Counted from the first letter of the stretch, positions 12,038 to 26,626 are shown. The stretch is 64,000 nt of DNA from Ecdyonurus torrentis (GCA_949318235.1 OX439135.1:22064501-22128500); one strand, 5' to 3'. Numbers and translations: made by a program. Notes: generated by a model not told the origin, from the sequence alone.

Positions 12038-15000
12038 ATACTAAATAATATTGCATATAATTTTGACCATTTTTTTCGCCAATCTTTATAATATTTTCCT
12101 ATGGAGCATCAGTATCACACGTTTTACTATATAATTTTCAAAATATTATTTTCATATATTTTCAGAATTTTCAAATAATGAGGCTAGCATATTTATATTT
12201 TCTTTTTGTTACATATTCTGAGTTAGCTTAATTTGTTCATTAATTTATTTATGATTTTATCAGGGTTTTTTTCTATGGAAAACTGACAGAGTATATTTAT
12301 ATTACTATTTTAAATAAAACCGATTGATAATAAATATATAACAATTTTTTATAAAAGAGCATAGTTTTATTTTCAGTCACTGTCGAGCCTCTGAAATTTC
12401 TATAATTAATTGTATTTGAAAATAATATATTATTATGCCATTACAATATAAAATCAGAAAAAAAAATGAAACACCTAGAAAAAAGATTCTGTACAAAATA
12501 TTGTCAGAAATTAACATAATTAATTTTTATCTTTTTTAATTATACAAATATTTTCAGAAACCTCAATGATTTGCATTTTTGTATATTATTTTGTTGTTGG
12601 TTTAATATTTGCTATGAAATCAAATATAAGATAAGAGATTACACTTTTCTGTTATCTTATTTTTCTAACACAAAGAATATTTTCTAAAAATAAAAATAAA
12701 AAAGTTTTGCAGTCATTCCTTCTTCGTTTCCTTAACAGAGAACGAAAGAAAAGTAAAAAGTGATAACGGCAAAGTAACAAATGTGTCTATTTTTCTGTCT
12801 TGTGTTCATTCCTACACTTTTTCGTATATATTTTCAAGCAGTAGAGGTAAAATATATACCATGTTATAAAAATATCACACATTTTTTTTTAACAAAAACC
12901 TATGAAAATATATAGAAAAATAAACCTTACCAAAGAAAATTCTAACATTACTTCAATTTCTAAAAGTAAATATATTGTGTGCAATGAAAGAATTACAGTT
13001 TATAAAGCTAAATTTTATATTAGATTATATATAATTTTGAACCTTATATAAATAGTTAAATATTACATTATATAGTTATACATTGAACGAGCTATATAGC
13101 TGAATAGGGTCTATTTTTTTTCGTTGTACATTTTCGCTTTCCGAGTGTTTTATCGTGAAAATTCTCAAGGGGGGGTTCCCCTCTTTTATCATTTTGTTGT
13201 ACACATGAAAAATATAAAGTATAATTCACATGAAAATGTTATTTGCTCATTACAAAGTTAGTTGAAAATGTACTTTAATAATATGCAATAATTGTGTATA
13301 TTATGATGGCCTAATTAACGCTAAAACAAATACACAAAAACATTGTTATCAGATAAGACGAAAATTACTTTGCAAACCTTGATAAAAGTTTTGGTTTTAT
13401 TTAAAATTGAATAAGAAATTATTTTGTATTTCATTAAATATTTATATTCAAACAGAAAAAAAGGTATTGGAAATTTTTGTTTTTGTTAATTTTATATTTT
13501 ATTTAATATTATATTTTTATATGGAATTATGTTAGCTCAATACAAAGCATTTTTTTTTCTTCTAACCAAGAAATATGCAGAACACTACATTACTATAGTT
13601 TAAATATGAATTTAGCCGTTTTTTTAAATTTAAAATGTGTAAAATGTGCTTCAAATGAACACTATACAGTATAATAAAAAATATGATCCATATTTTCATT
13701 AATATAAAAAAAAAATGAAATTCAGATATTTAGACAAAATTAACTATCGTCCAAAAAATTACAAACTTTTTATTTTTTATTTTTTTGACGAAGCAACATA
13801 CTTTTTTTTTCTATTGCAAATATGCATTTTGTGGCACTCGTAAATGCATAAATTTTATCACAATTTCATGCAGTTTTAAATGTAATTCCTTTACAATTTA
13901 AACATTTATTTTATTTCAACTCTTCAAAAAATCTTGAATGATAACAAAAAATATTGATATGCATAGCAGTTTATTTAGGAATATTAAAAAATGAGTTTTC
14001 TTTTTCTTTTCAAGTAATCACAGATTTGCAATGAAAATAATAAAATAATGAAAAGTTTTTTTTAAAAAAAGTGTATGTATATTTTATAATGAACCCCCTC
14101 TCTGTTAAAACGTTTTATACGTATGTAATGTGTATACATACATACATAAAGAACAAACAGATCGTAAAAATAAGAGATTTATGGTCCATATAGCATCTCA
14201 TATAAGAGCAGTGTAAAATGTTACAGTCTTTGTTTTTATGATCTTAAACCATATTATAGTCTTGTATAATCGACGTAATAAACCTAACTAAAGTTACCTT
14301 TTTTTTTATTAATATATAAATGTATTAATATTATCAAAATTTATAATAATAACATTTAATATTTTAATCTTAGAATTGTTATTGTTATTTTTATAATTCA
14401 ACTACTGATTTTTTTTTTTTTTTATAAATTTCATTTTTAGTATTTTGAAAATTAGTGCAATTATATATTTCTATTGTTTATATTTTATAGACTTTCATTA
14501 AATTGTAGGCCATTTAAAACCTTTATTAGTATAATATTAGTTTTTGGCAAATGTGAAAAATGTACTAAAAAAGTCTAAGTTTTTGGGGAAATAAATATTT
14601 GTATGATACCATTTCTCATAATTTTTAAAATTCCTCTTCTTTTGCATTATAGCAAAGCTATTATTTGCCATCAAAGCATTCAGCGCGTGTTTTTGAATGG
14701 TTAAAAATATATTAATACAACCTGTACAACAGAATTTGTGAAATTTCTGATTACCCATATTCTCCATAAAAGATATATACAACAAAAGATATTAAATATC
14801 AATGAATAAAATATAGTATAAAGTATATTATCTCTTTTAGAGAAATGTTGGCAGGGGATATATAAATTTATAATATTATATAAACTGTAAACTAAAAATT
14901 ATCTTATGAATTATTTGAATAATATTCTCTGTGTTCACCAACCATACTACATTATTTACAGATCATGTACGTCCAAACAAAACAACTATTATATTTACAT

Positions 15001-15657
15001 ATTCTATGTTCACTCACTATACTCATCAACACTAAATTACATTTTGAATAATTAATTTCCATCAAAAATAATGGCTATCTATAAATTTTCTATATTATCT
15101 AATAATTTTATATTTATGAATTAAAAATCGTACAACTTTGAACTATGTGACTAAAATATTAAATAATCGACTCATGGTTATAATTAAGGAGGGAGATGTT
15201 AGCTATATAGTAATATATCTCACATAGTGAATGCTTTTATGAAATATGAAATTAATTGGAAGTATATATAAAGATGAAATGTATTTTATTATGACATGAG
15301 TTTGACAAATACATGCATCGACCATTAAAATATTTTTCCATCTACATATTCAAACTTTATATATTTGCGTCTAGCTATTTGCATAGTCAAAATAATTTCT
15401 ATCAAAAAAAAAAAAAAAAAAAAAAAAGTAATAATAATAAAAATAAAAAAAAAATTAAAAAAATAAAAAATAAACCAATTAATAATATCTTTGTAACTTA
15501 TAAATATTGGATAATTAGACGATTTTATCATTTTTTTTTTCTTAAATATAAACTCGATCTTTTTATTTGCTGGATGTAAATTAATGGACGATTTACAATG
15601 AACAAACTTTTTAAAATAATGCATTTCTAAAAGAAAAACTCGTACATGTTGTAACAA

Positions 15658-15690
15658 TAATTAAAAAACATTTCATTGCAAGTGGTTCAT
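15658..15690 (+). repeat. MITE family D right-end fragment
   Basis: AATTAAAAAACATTTCATT followed by GCAAGTGGTTCAT matches the right terminus of the copies at 5128-5256 and 21241-21372. No left half is found here. Confidence 0.55.
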
Positions 15691-16743
15691 TTGTTGAAAA
15701 TAAGAAAAGTCAAAAAAGTTGTCGAAACCTTTTTTTACTTTACTACATTCATTTCTATGCTATTTATATATTATGTAATTCGAAACGGTACCATCATTCA
15801 TCCTTTTTAATTTTTGAAAATAAATAAAAAATATACTTTCCATAATAAATAGAACCATTGCATAAGATCATAATACCAGACTTACAATTTTGTGTATATA
15901 GTACTACCCCATTGAAGGTTCCTTTGTTTGCTATATGAATTACTCATTTTTTAAAAATAATAACGCAAAAATTACAACAATAGTTATTTATTACATAAAG
16001 TATTTTTTTCACTCATCATACATTAATATCAAATATAGATTTTAAATAAAACTGTTAATTTTATAGTAATAGCTCATTTATTTTTATTTTTTTCATTTAT
16101 AAATAATATAGTGAAATACTCGATATAAAAATAGAATATAATATAAAAATCATTTTGTAATAATACACATAATAAAAATAATAATACCTATAATAACATC
16201 ATCAATATTAAATAATATAAAAAAAGAAATCTTTATTTTTATAGATTTTGAAATTGAATATTATATTATAGACAAGATAGAATAAAAAGGGGGAGAAGAA
16301 AACATGAAAATAGCCAAGTTTTTACGACTTTTTTAGCTTGATTGCAGATTTACAGTGTAGTAAAAACGCGGTTTATTTTTCAGTCTTCTTTTTCGTCGTT
16401 GTTGGACTAAAATAATAATAATAATAATATTCCCTACCATAAAAGTAGAGGGTAATATACTCCACAGTTACATAAAGATCAGTATTATAAAAATACTTCT
16501 CTGTGTATAGTACTTTTTTTTTCTTTGGTCATATTCTTATATTTGACACTTTTTTTCTATGTATACTATACACTTCAACTTTTTTTTTTATTATAGTTTT
16601 TTTACAGCAGTAAAAAAGAAATAAAATAAGTGCAACAGGTTTTGTTGCCTTTTTTTTCTGATTTTATTTTTCTAGAATTAAATCATTTTTACTGCATGTC
16701 TTTTAATTTTTATTTAATTTCTATATATTCATTTATTATTTAT

Positions 16744-17020
16744 AGGATGGTTGTATTTATATATAAGTTGACGCCATGTGTGAGCACTAAATAACATGAT
16801 TTGGTATGGGAAAATGACATATTTTGTCAGTTTAAATATTTTTGTGAGCATAGGTTGAATTAGGTTTTCGAGTATGTGAGAAAAAAAAATTCAAAAAAAT
16901 TAATTAGTTTTCCATAGAAAATGGCCAAAAATGAGGTATGTCCTTTGCTGAGCAATGCTATTTATTGCTCCAGTATGGCGTCGAAGCGTATTCAGTATGA
17001 CGTCATGCGCATACATCCTA
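16744..17020 (+). repeat. MITE family A, copy 2
   Basis: The ordered blocks are AGTTGACGCCATGTGTGAGC, AGGTTGAATTAGG, GTATGTGAGAAAAA, CTCCAGTATGGCGTCGAAGC and TGACGTCATGCGCATAC, ending ATCCTATA. The order and spacing match the other family A copies. The TGACGTCA octamer is at 16998-17005. Confidence 0.85.
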
Positions 17021-20000
17021 TAATGTTTTTACACAGTACCTTCCAGGTGCCTGTATTTAGGTGAAATATTATTTTCAATAACTGATTTTTTTAAAGAATA
17101 ATGAATCATATTTTTTAGAGCAAATACTAAAGTTTTGCTGTAATAAATGGACTTAGATCTTGCAAGATTATGGAAGAAATAATAAAATAGAAAGCAAGAA
17201 AAGATACATTTTCACATATATTTTTTATGATCACTTGTTTGTGGGTAAATAATTACACTTTTTAAAACCCAATTGTGCAATTTGACATATATGTTTGCAA
17301 TTTTATTGTCTATACTCAATAATTATTTTTGCAATTGATAAAACGAAAAAAAAAAAAAAAAAAAAAAATAGAACGAAATATAACATTTCTATAAATTTTT
17401 ATTTTTTAAATAATTAATAAAATGCATAAAAACACACACACAAATTTTTCCTCTATGTTCAACTGTCAATAATAAATCAAAATCCTTATTGAAGAGATCA
17501 TATATTTTTATACCCTTCAATTATTATATTAGAAGTGATAAGTTATACGTAATAAAATACAATAATTTTTGTGATAGCGTATATACAAAAGTGTATAATC
17601 ATGGTAATCATGTTAAAAAAAAAAATAATAAAATAGAACCTGGAGGGCCTGGGTTACAAATCAATGTCAGAATATTTTTTTCCTCCTCTTCACCTTCTTC
17701 TTTATAAATTAGATTTTGTATTTGTATATAAAGGTGTTATTTATATTAGATATTATACTCAAAACATCCATATTGCTAGTTTTTTTGATGTGAATTTTTT
17801 TTTTGTATGGTCACGAATATCTATCTTGACTCGTTGTATATTTATTTTTTGTTAAAAATTTATAGTGTTGGTTAAGTTTGAAAATATGATTTTGTTCATA
17901 AAATGCAGTTAAAATACTATTCATAGGTAAAAATATTCAGTAAAAATATGCCAAAAAAATAATTATTCTAATGTATCATATATTGATTATTCATTATTCG
18001 AAGGAAGGAAACAAAAACGTTTAGATTATAACCTTATTTAAGGCTAATAGAACAGCACACGTACATCTTGCAAGCCTTGAAATTAAATTAAATTTATTTA
18101 ATACAGTCTGTTTTCACTACTTTATTCAATTCGTCAAGTAATCTATATAATATGCAAAATGAAAATGTTTTTCTTCTTCTTCTTTTAGATGCTAATAGAG
18201 GTTTTCTGTTAACGCTCATAGAGATGGTCACTCAATTTCCTATCCTTGTAATATACTGGGACTTTTTTTTTATTTTTTTGAGAAAAATACTGTACTGAGG
18301 CTTAAAATAAGGGGTACTATAGACATACTTGTAGGTGTTTCATATAGCAAAATTTTAACAATTTTCCTTCACCGATAGAGGTTACAATAATTTATTTCAC
18401 TAAAACTAGTAAATAGCAGTGATTATTCAAATCCTTATTAAACAAATATCATAGTTATGTTTGTTAATATATTTATATATCTCAAACGTTTCTTATTATG
18501 GAGCATGGTGGTATAAGAAAACATCTTTTTTCTCATATTCCTCCTTTGCTATACGTCTGTCTGTATTTTTTCAAATGTTAGTGGGATGGGAAGTTTAGAC
18601 CTTGGGATGTTCAATTTACAAGAAGTTTAGATAATACAGGTGATATAAATGAATAATTAAAGTTTAAAATATTATTAGTGTTTTCTATTTTTTAAGACTA
18701 AAACGAAAAAAAAAAAAAAAAAAAAAAAAAAATTGCAGTATTTATTATTATTATTTAACTGTCGCCTTTTTGTGACAATGAGTGAAATTATTTCTAAATT
18801 GTAAAATAATAATAATTACAGTAAAATGTTACAAATTGCAACATGTTATGGGATTTTATTACAAAAAAAAAATAATAATAATAAATAAATAAAATAAATA
18901 AATAAACAATTCTTCTTTCAATGTATTTTTATTATAAAAAACTATAATTTAGCTCATTGTTTAATAATATAGAAAATAATACCCAGCATTGATATCACGC
19001 TAAATAAAAAACAGTACTTAAAATTATTCTCCAATAGTCAATAATTACATTAATTTCTTTAATTATTCAATTAAATGATTAACTCAACACAGATTTGAAC
19101 ATATTGTTACAATAAAAAAAAAGTAATATTATTTTATTTAAATCCAAAAATAAGAGTTAATATTTGATAAAAGGGGAAAGATATAAATAAATTTTAATAA
19201 TATAAATTTTGACATAAGTTTTTGGTATAGTGTAAGTATACGTAATAATAATATAAAATTTTATGACATTTTCAATGAATATAGTCAGATGTCAAAAAGT
19301 AGTAAAATGTTTACATTCCATCACGTTTATTATATGTTTTTAGCAAGCAACGAATTTACGACACATTCAGGAATTTCTCTCTCTCTTTCTCCTAACTCCT
19401 CATCTCATTTAAAATAATAAAATTAATATTAAACGTAGTACATCATGTTTTTAATGTCATATAAAATTTAATTTACATCATGTTATAATATGTAATGTTT
19501 ATATGTATGTATATGCTTGCATTTGCTTGTAATAAAAATTATCAATAAAATTGTACTTTATTATCTTTCTCGTTTTTAAAGGTAAAGAAATTTTAAAATT
19601 AATTATTTGAAAATTTATAATTTATTATTATAATTCTTTTTTTATTTATATAATATAAATATTTTTATAATTATATTTTTATTAATTTTTTATTATTATT
19701 ATTTATATTTTTATATATTTTTTAATCTTTTCCTAAGTTTGATGTATCGGAAAGAATTGTAGTTGTGAACTGGCTTTTTTGCATCAGAGAGTGGACTAGG
19801 AGTGGATTTGTTGGGAGATGTAGGATGTCGTATGTTGTATAATGAAGAAAAATAATGAAAAAAAAAAGCAAAAAAACAAAAAACAAAAAAACAACAACTT
19901 GCAATAAGGATCTTTGCATGCGTTAAAAATATTATTAATTAATAATAATTTTATATTATAAAAAAGTTAAAGGATTCAAAGTATCGCTCATTTGAAATCT

Positions 20001-20231
20001 TCCGGTACAATAATTCAATAGAACAATTATTGTTAGCTGGGGGAAAAAAAATCGTACTCACCATAAGCGTGATGTTAATTAAAATTTCTAAACGCGTCTC
20101 TGATTGGTGCAACGTTACCACCGGTAATAAGCATTCTATATTTCCCTACGTTAATAGTAATTTGATTTTTTTTTTTAAATTTTTTTATTTGTAACTTTAC
20201 CAGAAGTAGATCTTGATGATCGGGTAAAATT

Positions 20232-20232
20232 C

Positions 20233-20263
<31 letters not shown>

Positions 20264-20267
20264 AAAA
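20232..20267 (+). repeat. Poly-C followed by poly-A homopolymers
   Basis: About 22 C residues are followed directly by 14 A residues. A C run this long is striking in such AT-rich DNA. The run length is likely to be uncertain in any assembly. Confidence 0.85.
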
Positions 20268-20868
20268 TGCACGAAATGCGTTTTCGCGATCTTATACATT
20301 ATCTAAATATACTAGTTCCGTCATAATTGGTTCAATGTATTCTTCTTGCTAAATTTGTCCTTAAAATTTGAGTATTGTCGTTAATTGGACGTCCTCACAG
20401 CAACATATTAATATTTTTATGTGTGCCTTTATTATTATGAATAAAGATTATCATGATGTTTACTTGCATTATTTTGAAAATTATGTCACTATTTTGGAAA
20501 GTAGGAAATTAAAAGTATTTCTTGATTTGGAACATCATCATTATTTAGCTACTTGAATTGCGTGCAAGTTGTATCAATTCTTAAATTTTTTAAATAGTAA
20601 TTAAATATTATTTAATATTGTTAGAATATACTACACGTATGCCATAAACTGCATCCGGAGTGCTAAACCAATCAGAGAGCGTTTTATAAACCTACCAGCC
20701 AATCAAAGTTGACTTTACATAGTTAATTACACTGCATCCTCTCGAATTAGTATTGGGAGAATTGTATGTATTTGAGTGATACGTGTCCAAAAAAATAAAT
20801 TAAATATCCCTATGTTACCTCTATTTTTTATATAATCTTGGTTTAGGAGATTCTTTCTCCCCTTCTCG

Positions 20869-20939
<71 letters not shown>
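20869..20939 (+). repeat. (TC)n microsatellite, about 70 bp
   Basis: A nearly pure TC dinucleotide run. The reverse strand translates to an Arg-Glu repeat, which is not a real gene. Confidence 0.95.
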
Positions 20940-20944
<5 letters not shown>

Positions 20945-21240
20945 CTCCCCAAGGCCTCCCACTATCCCTTTTAACTTCGGTGTACAGAAGCGTGCATAAA
21001 TTTATCACACCCATACTTGAGTTAATAGAGTACTAAAAAATTTAAACATAAAATTATTGTTATTAAGTGGTTTTCATCTTAAATATGCATTTTATTATTA
21101 ATGTCTAGATAAATAATAAGATAGCTTATTTGTATAATTGGCATGTTAAATAATACACACAATAAAAAAATTAAATATGCGTTGGAAGCTGCAGTCTAAA
21201 CTTTTGTCTCGAAAGATACATTTAATTGAATTTTATATAT

Positions 21241-21372
21241 TAATGGACCACTTGCAATAAAATGTTTTTAATTGTTTCAACGTGTAAGTGAATTTGATTT
21301 TTCCATAAGTAATAAGTGAAGAATATTTCAAATTATTTTGAAATGTTCGTTCATTGCAAAAGTGATCTATTA
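21241..21372 (-). repeat. MITE family D copy, inverted relative to 5128
   Basis: It begins ATGGACCACTTGCAAT a few bases in and ends TCATTGCAAAAGTGATC. Its reverse complement aligns along its length with 5128-5256, including the internal TTATGGAAAAATC and ACTTACACGTTG blocks. Confidence 0.8.
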
Positions 21373-21430
21373 TTTCATAATTTTATTATTTATTTACTTT
21401 ATTATTAAATTTTAGAAAAGTTCACAAAAT

Positions 21431-21726
21431 TATAGACTCCTTGCACATCCTTGCGCTTTGTCGCCATGTTTGTGGTGCCTAATGCATTGTCCAGCATAGG
21501 GGAAACTTAATTTATCCTAATTTTTCACAATAAAAAAAGTTTATTTCAACTGAACGAATTTTTCTCATATTCTTCAAGCTTATTAGGAGCTAAAAATAAG
21601 GCTTGGATTGAGGTTTGAAGCTTCTTTTGCTATTAATAAAATAAAAATGATGTTATTCCTATGCTGGCCTATGTATTCCTGACCAACAAAATGGCGGCTC
21701 TTAAATATGAGTGCAACCGGTCTATA
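21431..21726 (-). repeat. MITE family B, copy 1 (TATAGACC termini)
   Basis: The left end TATAGACTCCTTGCACATCC is an inverted repeat of the right end GAGTGCAACCGGTCTATA. Internal blocks TTTGTCGCCATGTTTGTGG, AATGCATTGTCCAGCATAGG and AAGCTTATTAGGAGC match the reverse complement of 34849-35142 along its length. The outer TATA could include a TA target-site duplication. The element is about 295 bp and has no coding capacity. Confidence 0.9.
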
Positions 21727-22720
21727 ATAAAAATTAAGTATAAATGATATAAAATATATATATTTTTAAAAATTACACCTGATAGCACTGAAAGTCAAAA
21801 TACTGTAGCGTAAAAATACTAATATTATAATAGTCGTATATTATTATTGATATAGAGTAAATTGTATTATACCCAAGTAATCAATAATCATAAAAATATT
21901 AACAAAACGAACCATCAAATCAAAAATAATACGTAAAACATAAATACAAAAACCAGTATGATGCTATAGTTATATAATATATTATTTGGAAAAATATTTG
22001 TGACATTTCAATCAGTTTTTGAAACATTTACGCCGGTATAAAATATAACACACATTGAAACGTTTTGTTATATAACATGGATAAATTTCATTTGAATATA
22101 AATTTTATTCATATACATACATGTGTAATGTAATACCTGTATGTATGTATGTGTGAAATTTTATGTTTTATAAAATTGTTTAAACATAAATGTCACACCT
22201 TTATAGTAATATACATGAATCTTTATATATATTTTTATAGTAACAATAAATATATTATAGTTTTTTTGTATCTATTTTATATGCATGAAAATTGTTCAAA
22301 CCGATTTTCAATTTAAAAAAAAAAAGTAGAGACGAGAGAAATATATTTATATATAGGAAAATGGTGTGTATAAAATAAATTGTATTGCTGTATAAATATG
22401 TCAAAAATGTTTTGTTTTTATTATGAAACTAGATAGTGTTTTATTTTTATAAATATATATTTGAAAACTGGTATAATTATTGAAAAGACCGTATCTCTAA
22501 AATTCAAAAGTTGTCTCTTTACTTTTTTTCATGTCATTTGAAAGCAACAATATATTTTTTTTATTGGTGTGATAGAAATTTTTAGGAACTGTGATTTTCA
22601 AAAGGAGACTTAAATATTATTTCAATTACATTTGCATTATTTTTGTAAATACGGAAATATGCTTTTAGAAATGTTGCAGGTTTAAAATTTTGCGCGATTA
22701 GCTGCTAAAATATTTACATA

Positions 22721-22830
22721 AATGCTCTTCGTAGACCCTGTTTTCTGCTCCTAAAATGACGATCACCTTTGGTTATTCAAATGGAATGCACATATTTTGG
22801 TGCAAGAGAACAGGGTTTACGAACAGCATT
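22721..22830 (+). repeat. MITE family C, copy 1 (about 108 bp)
   Basis: The terminal inverted repeats are AATGCTCTTCGTAGACCCTG and CAGGGTTTACGAACAGCATT, with interior CTCCTAAAATGACGATCACC and AAATGGAATGCACAT. It matches 49663-49770 in the same orientation. It is a very small palindromic non-autonomous element. Confidence 0.85.
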
Positions 22831-23172
22831 ATATTTAAAGCACTGAACTGCGTTGAAGCTGTCATATCTTGTCAGGAAGCAGAAGAGGGAAAAAAAAAAA
22901 AAAAAAAAAAATTTAATCTAATAATAATGGTTTCAATTTATGCTTATCCCAAATATAAAATATAAGGGAAGCCTTGGAAAGTGGTCATAGTAATGGTGAT
23001 TGGATAATTAAAAAAACGATTATAAAACGTATCTAATTTTTGGGCCACTTTAAATTTTAGTCTAAGAAGAGAACAAAACAATAATCGTAATGTGGTTATC
23101 GTTAGATTAAGAATTTAATACCAATTTGAAATTACGAAGGTTTAAAAATTTTACATCCATAATAACTTAATG

Positions 23173-23176
<4 letters not shown>

Positions 23177-23208
<32 letters not shown>
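23177..23208 (+). repeat. Poly-A tract (32 bp)
   Basis: Uninterrupted A run in intron 2. Confidence 0.9.
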
Positions 23209-23209
<1 letters not shown>

Positions 23210-23670
23210 GCAGTGGGTGGGTCTTATAAAGTTTGTATCAAAAAGTGTCTTGACACAATACCAAATTGATTGCAGTAAAAGATGAAAATTCAGAGATATT
23301 GGACCACTCCCTTTATAAATTCAAACTTTCAACTATAAAGCCAAGTATAAAATAGAATTTACTATTCTAAAAGATGAAGTCAGAGAAAATAAATTCAATA
23401 TTCTCAAGAGCTCTGCTTTGAGTTCGTTGTTCCTTATCCACTTTGTCACAGACATTTAATACTGCTCGCAAAGAACATAAGAAGATGATAATAATAATTG
23501 TATAATGATGAAGAGGTTTCTTAATGTCAACTTATAAGTTGAAATGTCAATCTTTATAACAGTGAAACTTACGTAAGAATGCGGCATGTAGAATTATTCA
23601 CGTTACAATAGAACGCAAGATTCATTGGTAATTTTACTTCTTATAAAAATATAATGTGAAGAAATATGTA

Positions 23671-24001
23671 AGGGTTTATGCATTCATGTTAAAGTCGACG
23701 CTATATTGGATAACTCAATAACATGGGTGGAATAGGAAAATAACTCATTTTACCAGTTTAAAAACACTGCAATTTTTTTGAGAGCATTGATGCTGTAAAT
23801 ATGTTGAATTTACAGAATATGAATTTGAGAATATGAAATCTCATAAGCATGTGCGAGAAAAATAATAATAACAAAAAATTAATAGATTTTCAAAAGAAAA
23901 GTGCCTAAAACGATGAAGTTTGTCCTAAGCTGAGCAATGTTATTCACTACTCCAGTATGGCCTCCAAGCACATTATATATGACGTCATTCGCATACACAC
24001 T
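23671..24001 (+). repeat. MITE family A, copy 3
   Basis: It starts AGGGTTTATGCATTCATG after TA. It carries TTAAAGTCGACGCTATATTGG, TTTTTGAGAGCATTGATGC, ACTCCAGTATGGCCTCCAAG and TGACGTCATTCGCATACAC. It is the closest relative of the copy at 34280-34595. The octamer is at 23980-23987. Confidence 0.85.
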
Positions 24002-26325
24002 TAATTTTTTGGGTAATTTATTAATATTTTGTTAAGCAATTTAATTTATTTAAATAAATAAAAAATATATTAATATAATATTAAATACAATATTACCTAT
24101 AATATATAGTTATGCTAATATTAATAATTATATATATTTTTTAATAATAAATATTTATTTAATAATAAGCATAATTTAGTTGGATCGTAAATGATATACC
24201 TCGTAATTACATATAATGATGGATACCATTTAATGAGGTATGAAGCTAATAGGTGGATCCAAAGTGAAGCCTGGAAATAGCTAAGATTTACTTTTAAATT
24301 GCATCTTGAGCTAATTTAAAAAATGTGAATTATGTGCATTCCTAAAAAGCATTTAATTGTGTTTGTACTTGAAAATTTGAGGCTCGTAAATCGTAAAATT
24401 GTTAAAAATATTGCTTAAAAAAAAAAATAAAAAAAAGCTAATCTAAATGTATGATAAGTAAAAGAACTTAAATCGATATGAAAATATAAATAATTTTGTA
24501 ATGGTATATCACATATTATGTCATAATATAACTCGTCTTAAGTATATGCAAAGAAAAAAAAATGGAGCTACTTTCCGAAAATCACACCATAAGTTTTCTC
24601 TTTAACTAAAGCCAGCAAAAGTTTATTCTCTTCTAATGAATAATTCAAACAATTTTATAGTCATGAAGGGAAAATTTAAAACCCAAGCTAAAATGCAATT
24701 AGATGAAAAGACTCATCGTTTAAATAAGAATTACATTAAGCAAATGAGAATAGCTGGATTACTGTATAGAAAAAAGGGGTTTTGGATTGTACAAATTTTA
24801 AGAAAAATATAATATGAGATTGTTTTTAAGAAACAATTCTTCTGTACACAGTTTTACTTATTGTTTTTTTAATTTTATATAAATTATTGGCTTTTATTTC
24901 GTATCACCTATATATAATGTTTCAGAACTTACAATATTTTTGTAATTGTTCAAATTGTGTTTTATTTGTATAAGGTTTCATAGATTTCTTTACAAAATTT
25001 CTAATTTTTAAAAAGTATGCATTGTCGCAATTATTTCACAATATTGTCGGTGAGCACAGTAAATATAAGACAAAAAGAAAAAGAAAGAAAAAAAAAAAAA
25101 AAAAAAAAAAAGAAAGAAAGAAAGAAAGAAGAAAAAAAAAAAAAAAAAAACGTCTTCTGTAGTTATTTTTTTCAATTATCACAAACAATCAGCACTTTTA
25201 TAATTGATCAGCTGAAGCTAGCTGAAGGCACACAATAATAATATCAATCGTATATTATACATATGATCGTGATTATAAATTTCACAATTCAAAACTTTGC
25301 TTTTTAAAATTTCAATGTTATATTCTTACAATACCCCTTAAATGTCTTTCAACTTACAGCGCCTATTCCATAAAAACGACATTGCGACACTCAGGGCGAC
25401 ACTTTATGTAATTTAAAAGTCATAAGTTTACCTTGTTTTGTTCAGGTGTCAAGTAAAAAAAAAAAAAGACGTAATTTTCAATGTTATTCTTATAATGAGA
25501 AAAACGCGGTGCTTAATTTAAATGAGTATAATATTATCACAATCGTGTGTACAAGCATTTTGCAATTGACATTTGATCGGAAAAAGTTGAGTTAAAGAGT
25601 TTACTATCTTTTATTGAACTTTAGCAGTTCATTTCGTATATTTATAGTAACATTATATGTTGCAAGCAAAAGCATTGATCTCAATCAGAGGGTATCGTAA
25701 AAGGTTCTTATATAGTAATGCAAGTCCATATTTGAGCACCATCATGGCCGCTGTGTGTATAGTGAGCTAAGCATATTATTATATGATTGGTTTAAAACAG
25801 TTATGGGGCGTTTTTGTAAAAAAAAAAAAAAAAAAAAGTTACATAAATTACTACCTTATGTTATTAATTACTTTGTAGTTATGCTACATTGCGACCATAT
25901 ATATATCAACGTCAATTAGTGTACAAAGTTTGAAGCATCATACACGTGTCATCTTGACAGATCATTTTTATTCATCATGTTGAATGAAAAATTTGAATAC
26001 TGTACAGAAATAATTAGTTTTAAAATCTTTTAAAATAAAAACTTATAAGTTAAAAAAAAAAAAATATATAAAAAAATAAAATAAAATAAATTCAATTTTT
26101 TTTGTTTATTTCTTTCATCCTATATACACATAATACATAAAAATATGCATCAGTCCCGCAGGTTATTGCTTACAAACAACACAAGCAATTATGATAGTCC
26201 AACATATTTATACAAAAACAATATTATTACTCAATTTAAAAATAAACAAAGACAATTTACTTTAAATGACTACTTATCTAAGTCGTTAATAAACTCATCA
26301 ACTGAAACTTTTTTATGCACTACAA

Positions 26326-26626
26326 TGTGGTGGTTTCATTCATGTTTAAGTTGACGCCATAAGTGAGCACTAAATAACACTGGCCAGTATAGGAAAATGA
26401 TTTTGCCAGTTTGAAAATACTCCTCAATATTTTTGAGAGCATTGCTGCTGTTAACAGGTTGAATTAGTGTTTCAAGCATGCAAGAAAAATAATAATAACA
26501 AAAAAATAGCTAATTTTCCTGAGAAAATTGCCAAAAACTACGTTTGTCCTATATGCTGAGCAATGTTATTCATTGCTCAAGAAGAGCATCGAAAGCATTC
26601 AGAATGACGTCATGCGAACACACCCT
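26326..26626 (+). repeat. MITE family A, copy 4
   Basis: The blocks are AAGTTGACGCCATAAGTGAG, TTTTTGAGAGCATTGCTGC, ATTCATTGCTCAAGAAG and TGACGTCATGCG, then CACACCCTATT at the right end. The left terminus is degraded. The octamer is at 26605-26612. Confidence 0.85.

Noticed and set aside
14537..14785. 82-codon ORF on the - strand in intron 2 with relatively complex composition
   Set aside because: No recognisable domain, no supporting neighbouring ORFs or repeat termini, and its length is expected by chance in this much DNA.
15313..15657. Overlapping ORFs on both strands (88 and 110 codons)
   Set aside because: They are driven by an A/T homopolymer giving Lys or Phe runs, with no domain signal.
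17641..17675. Possible tRNA/SINE B-box-like string (GGGTTACAAATC)
   Set aside because: No matching A-box, acceptor stem or cloverleaf around it. I see no tRNA gene or tRNA-derived SINE in the window.
20040..20720. Inverted CTCTGATTGGT / ACCAATCAGAG pair about 570 bp apart, with CATAAGCGTRATGTTAA also near 1691
   Set aside because: Shared segments are short and I could not trace convincing element boundaries. It may be an eroded transposon, but the evidence is too thin to annotate.
20727..21014. 95-codon ORF with a long Arg-Glu repeat (- strand)
   Set aside because: Simply the translation of the (TC)n microsatellite. The same applies to ORFs over the tracts at 27837, 41333, 41373, 42860 and 47429.
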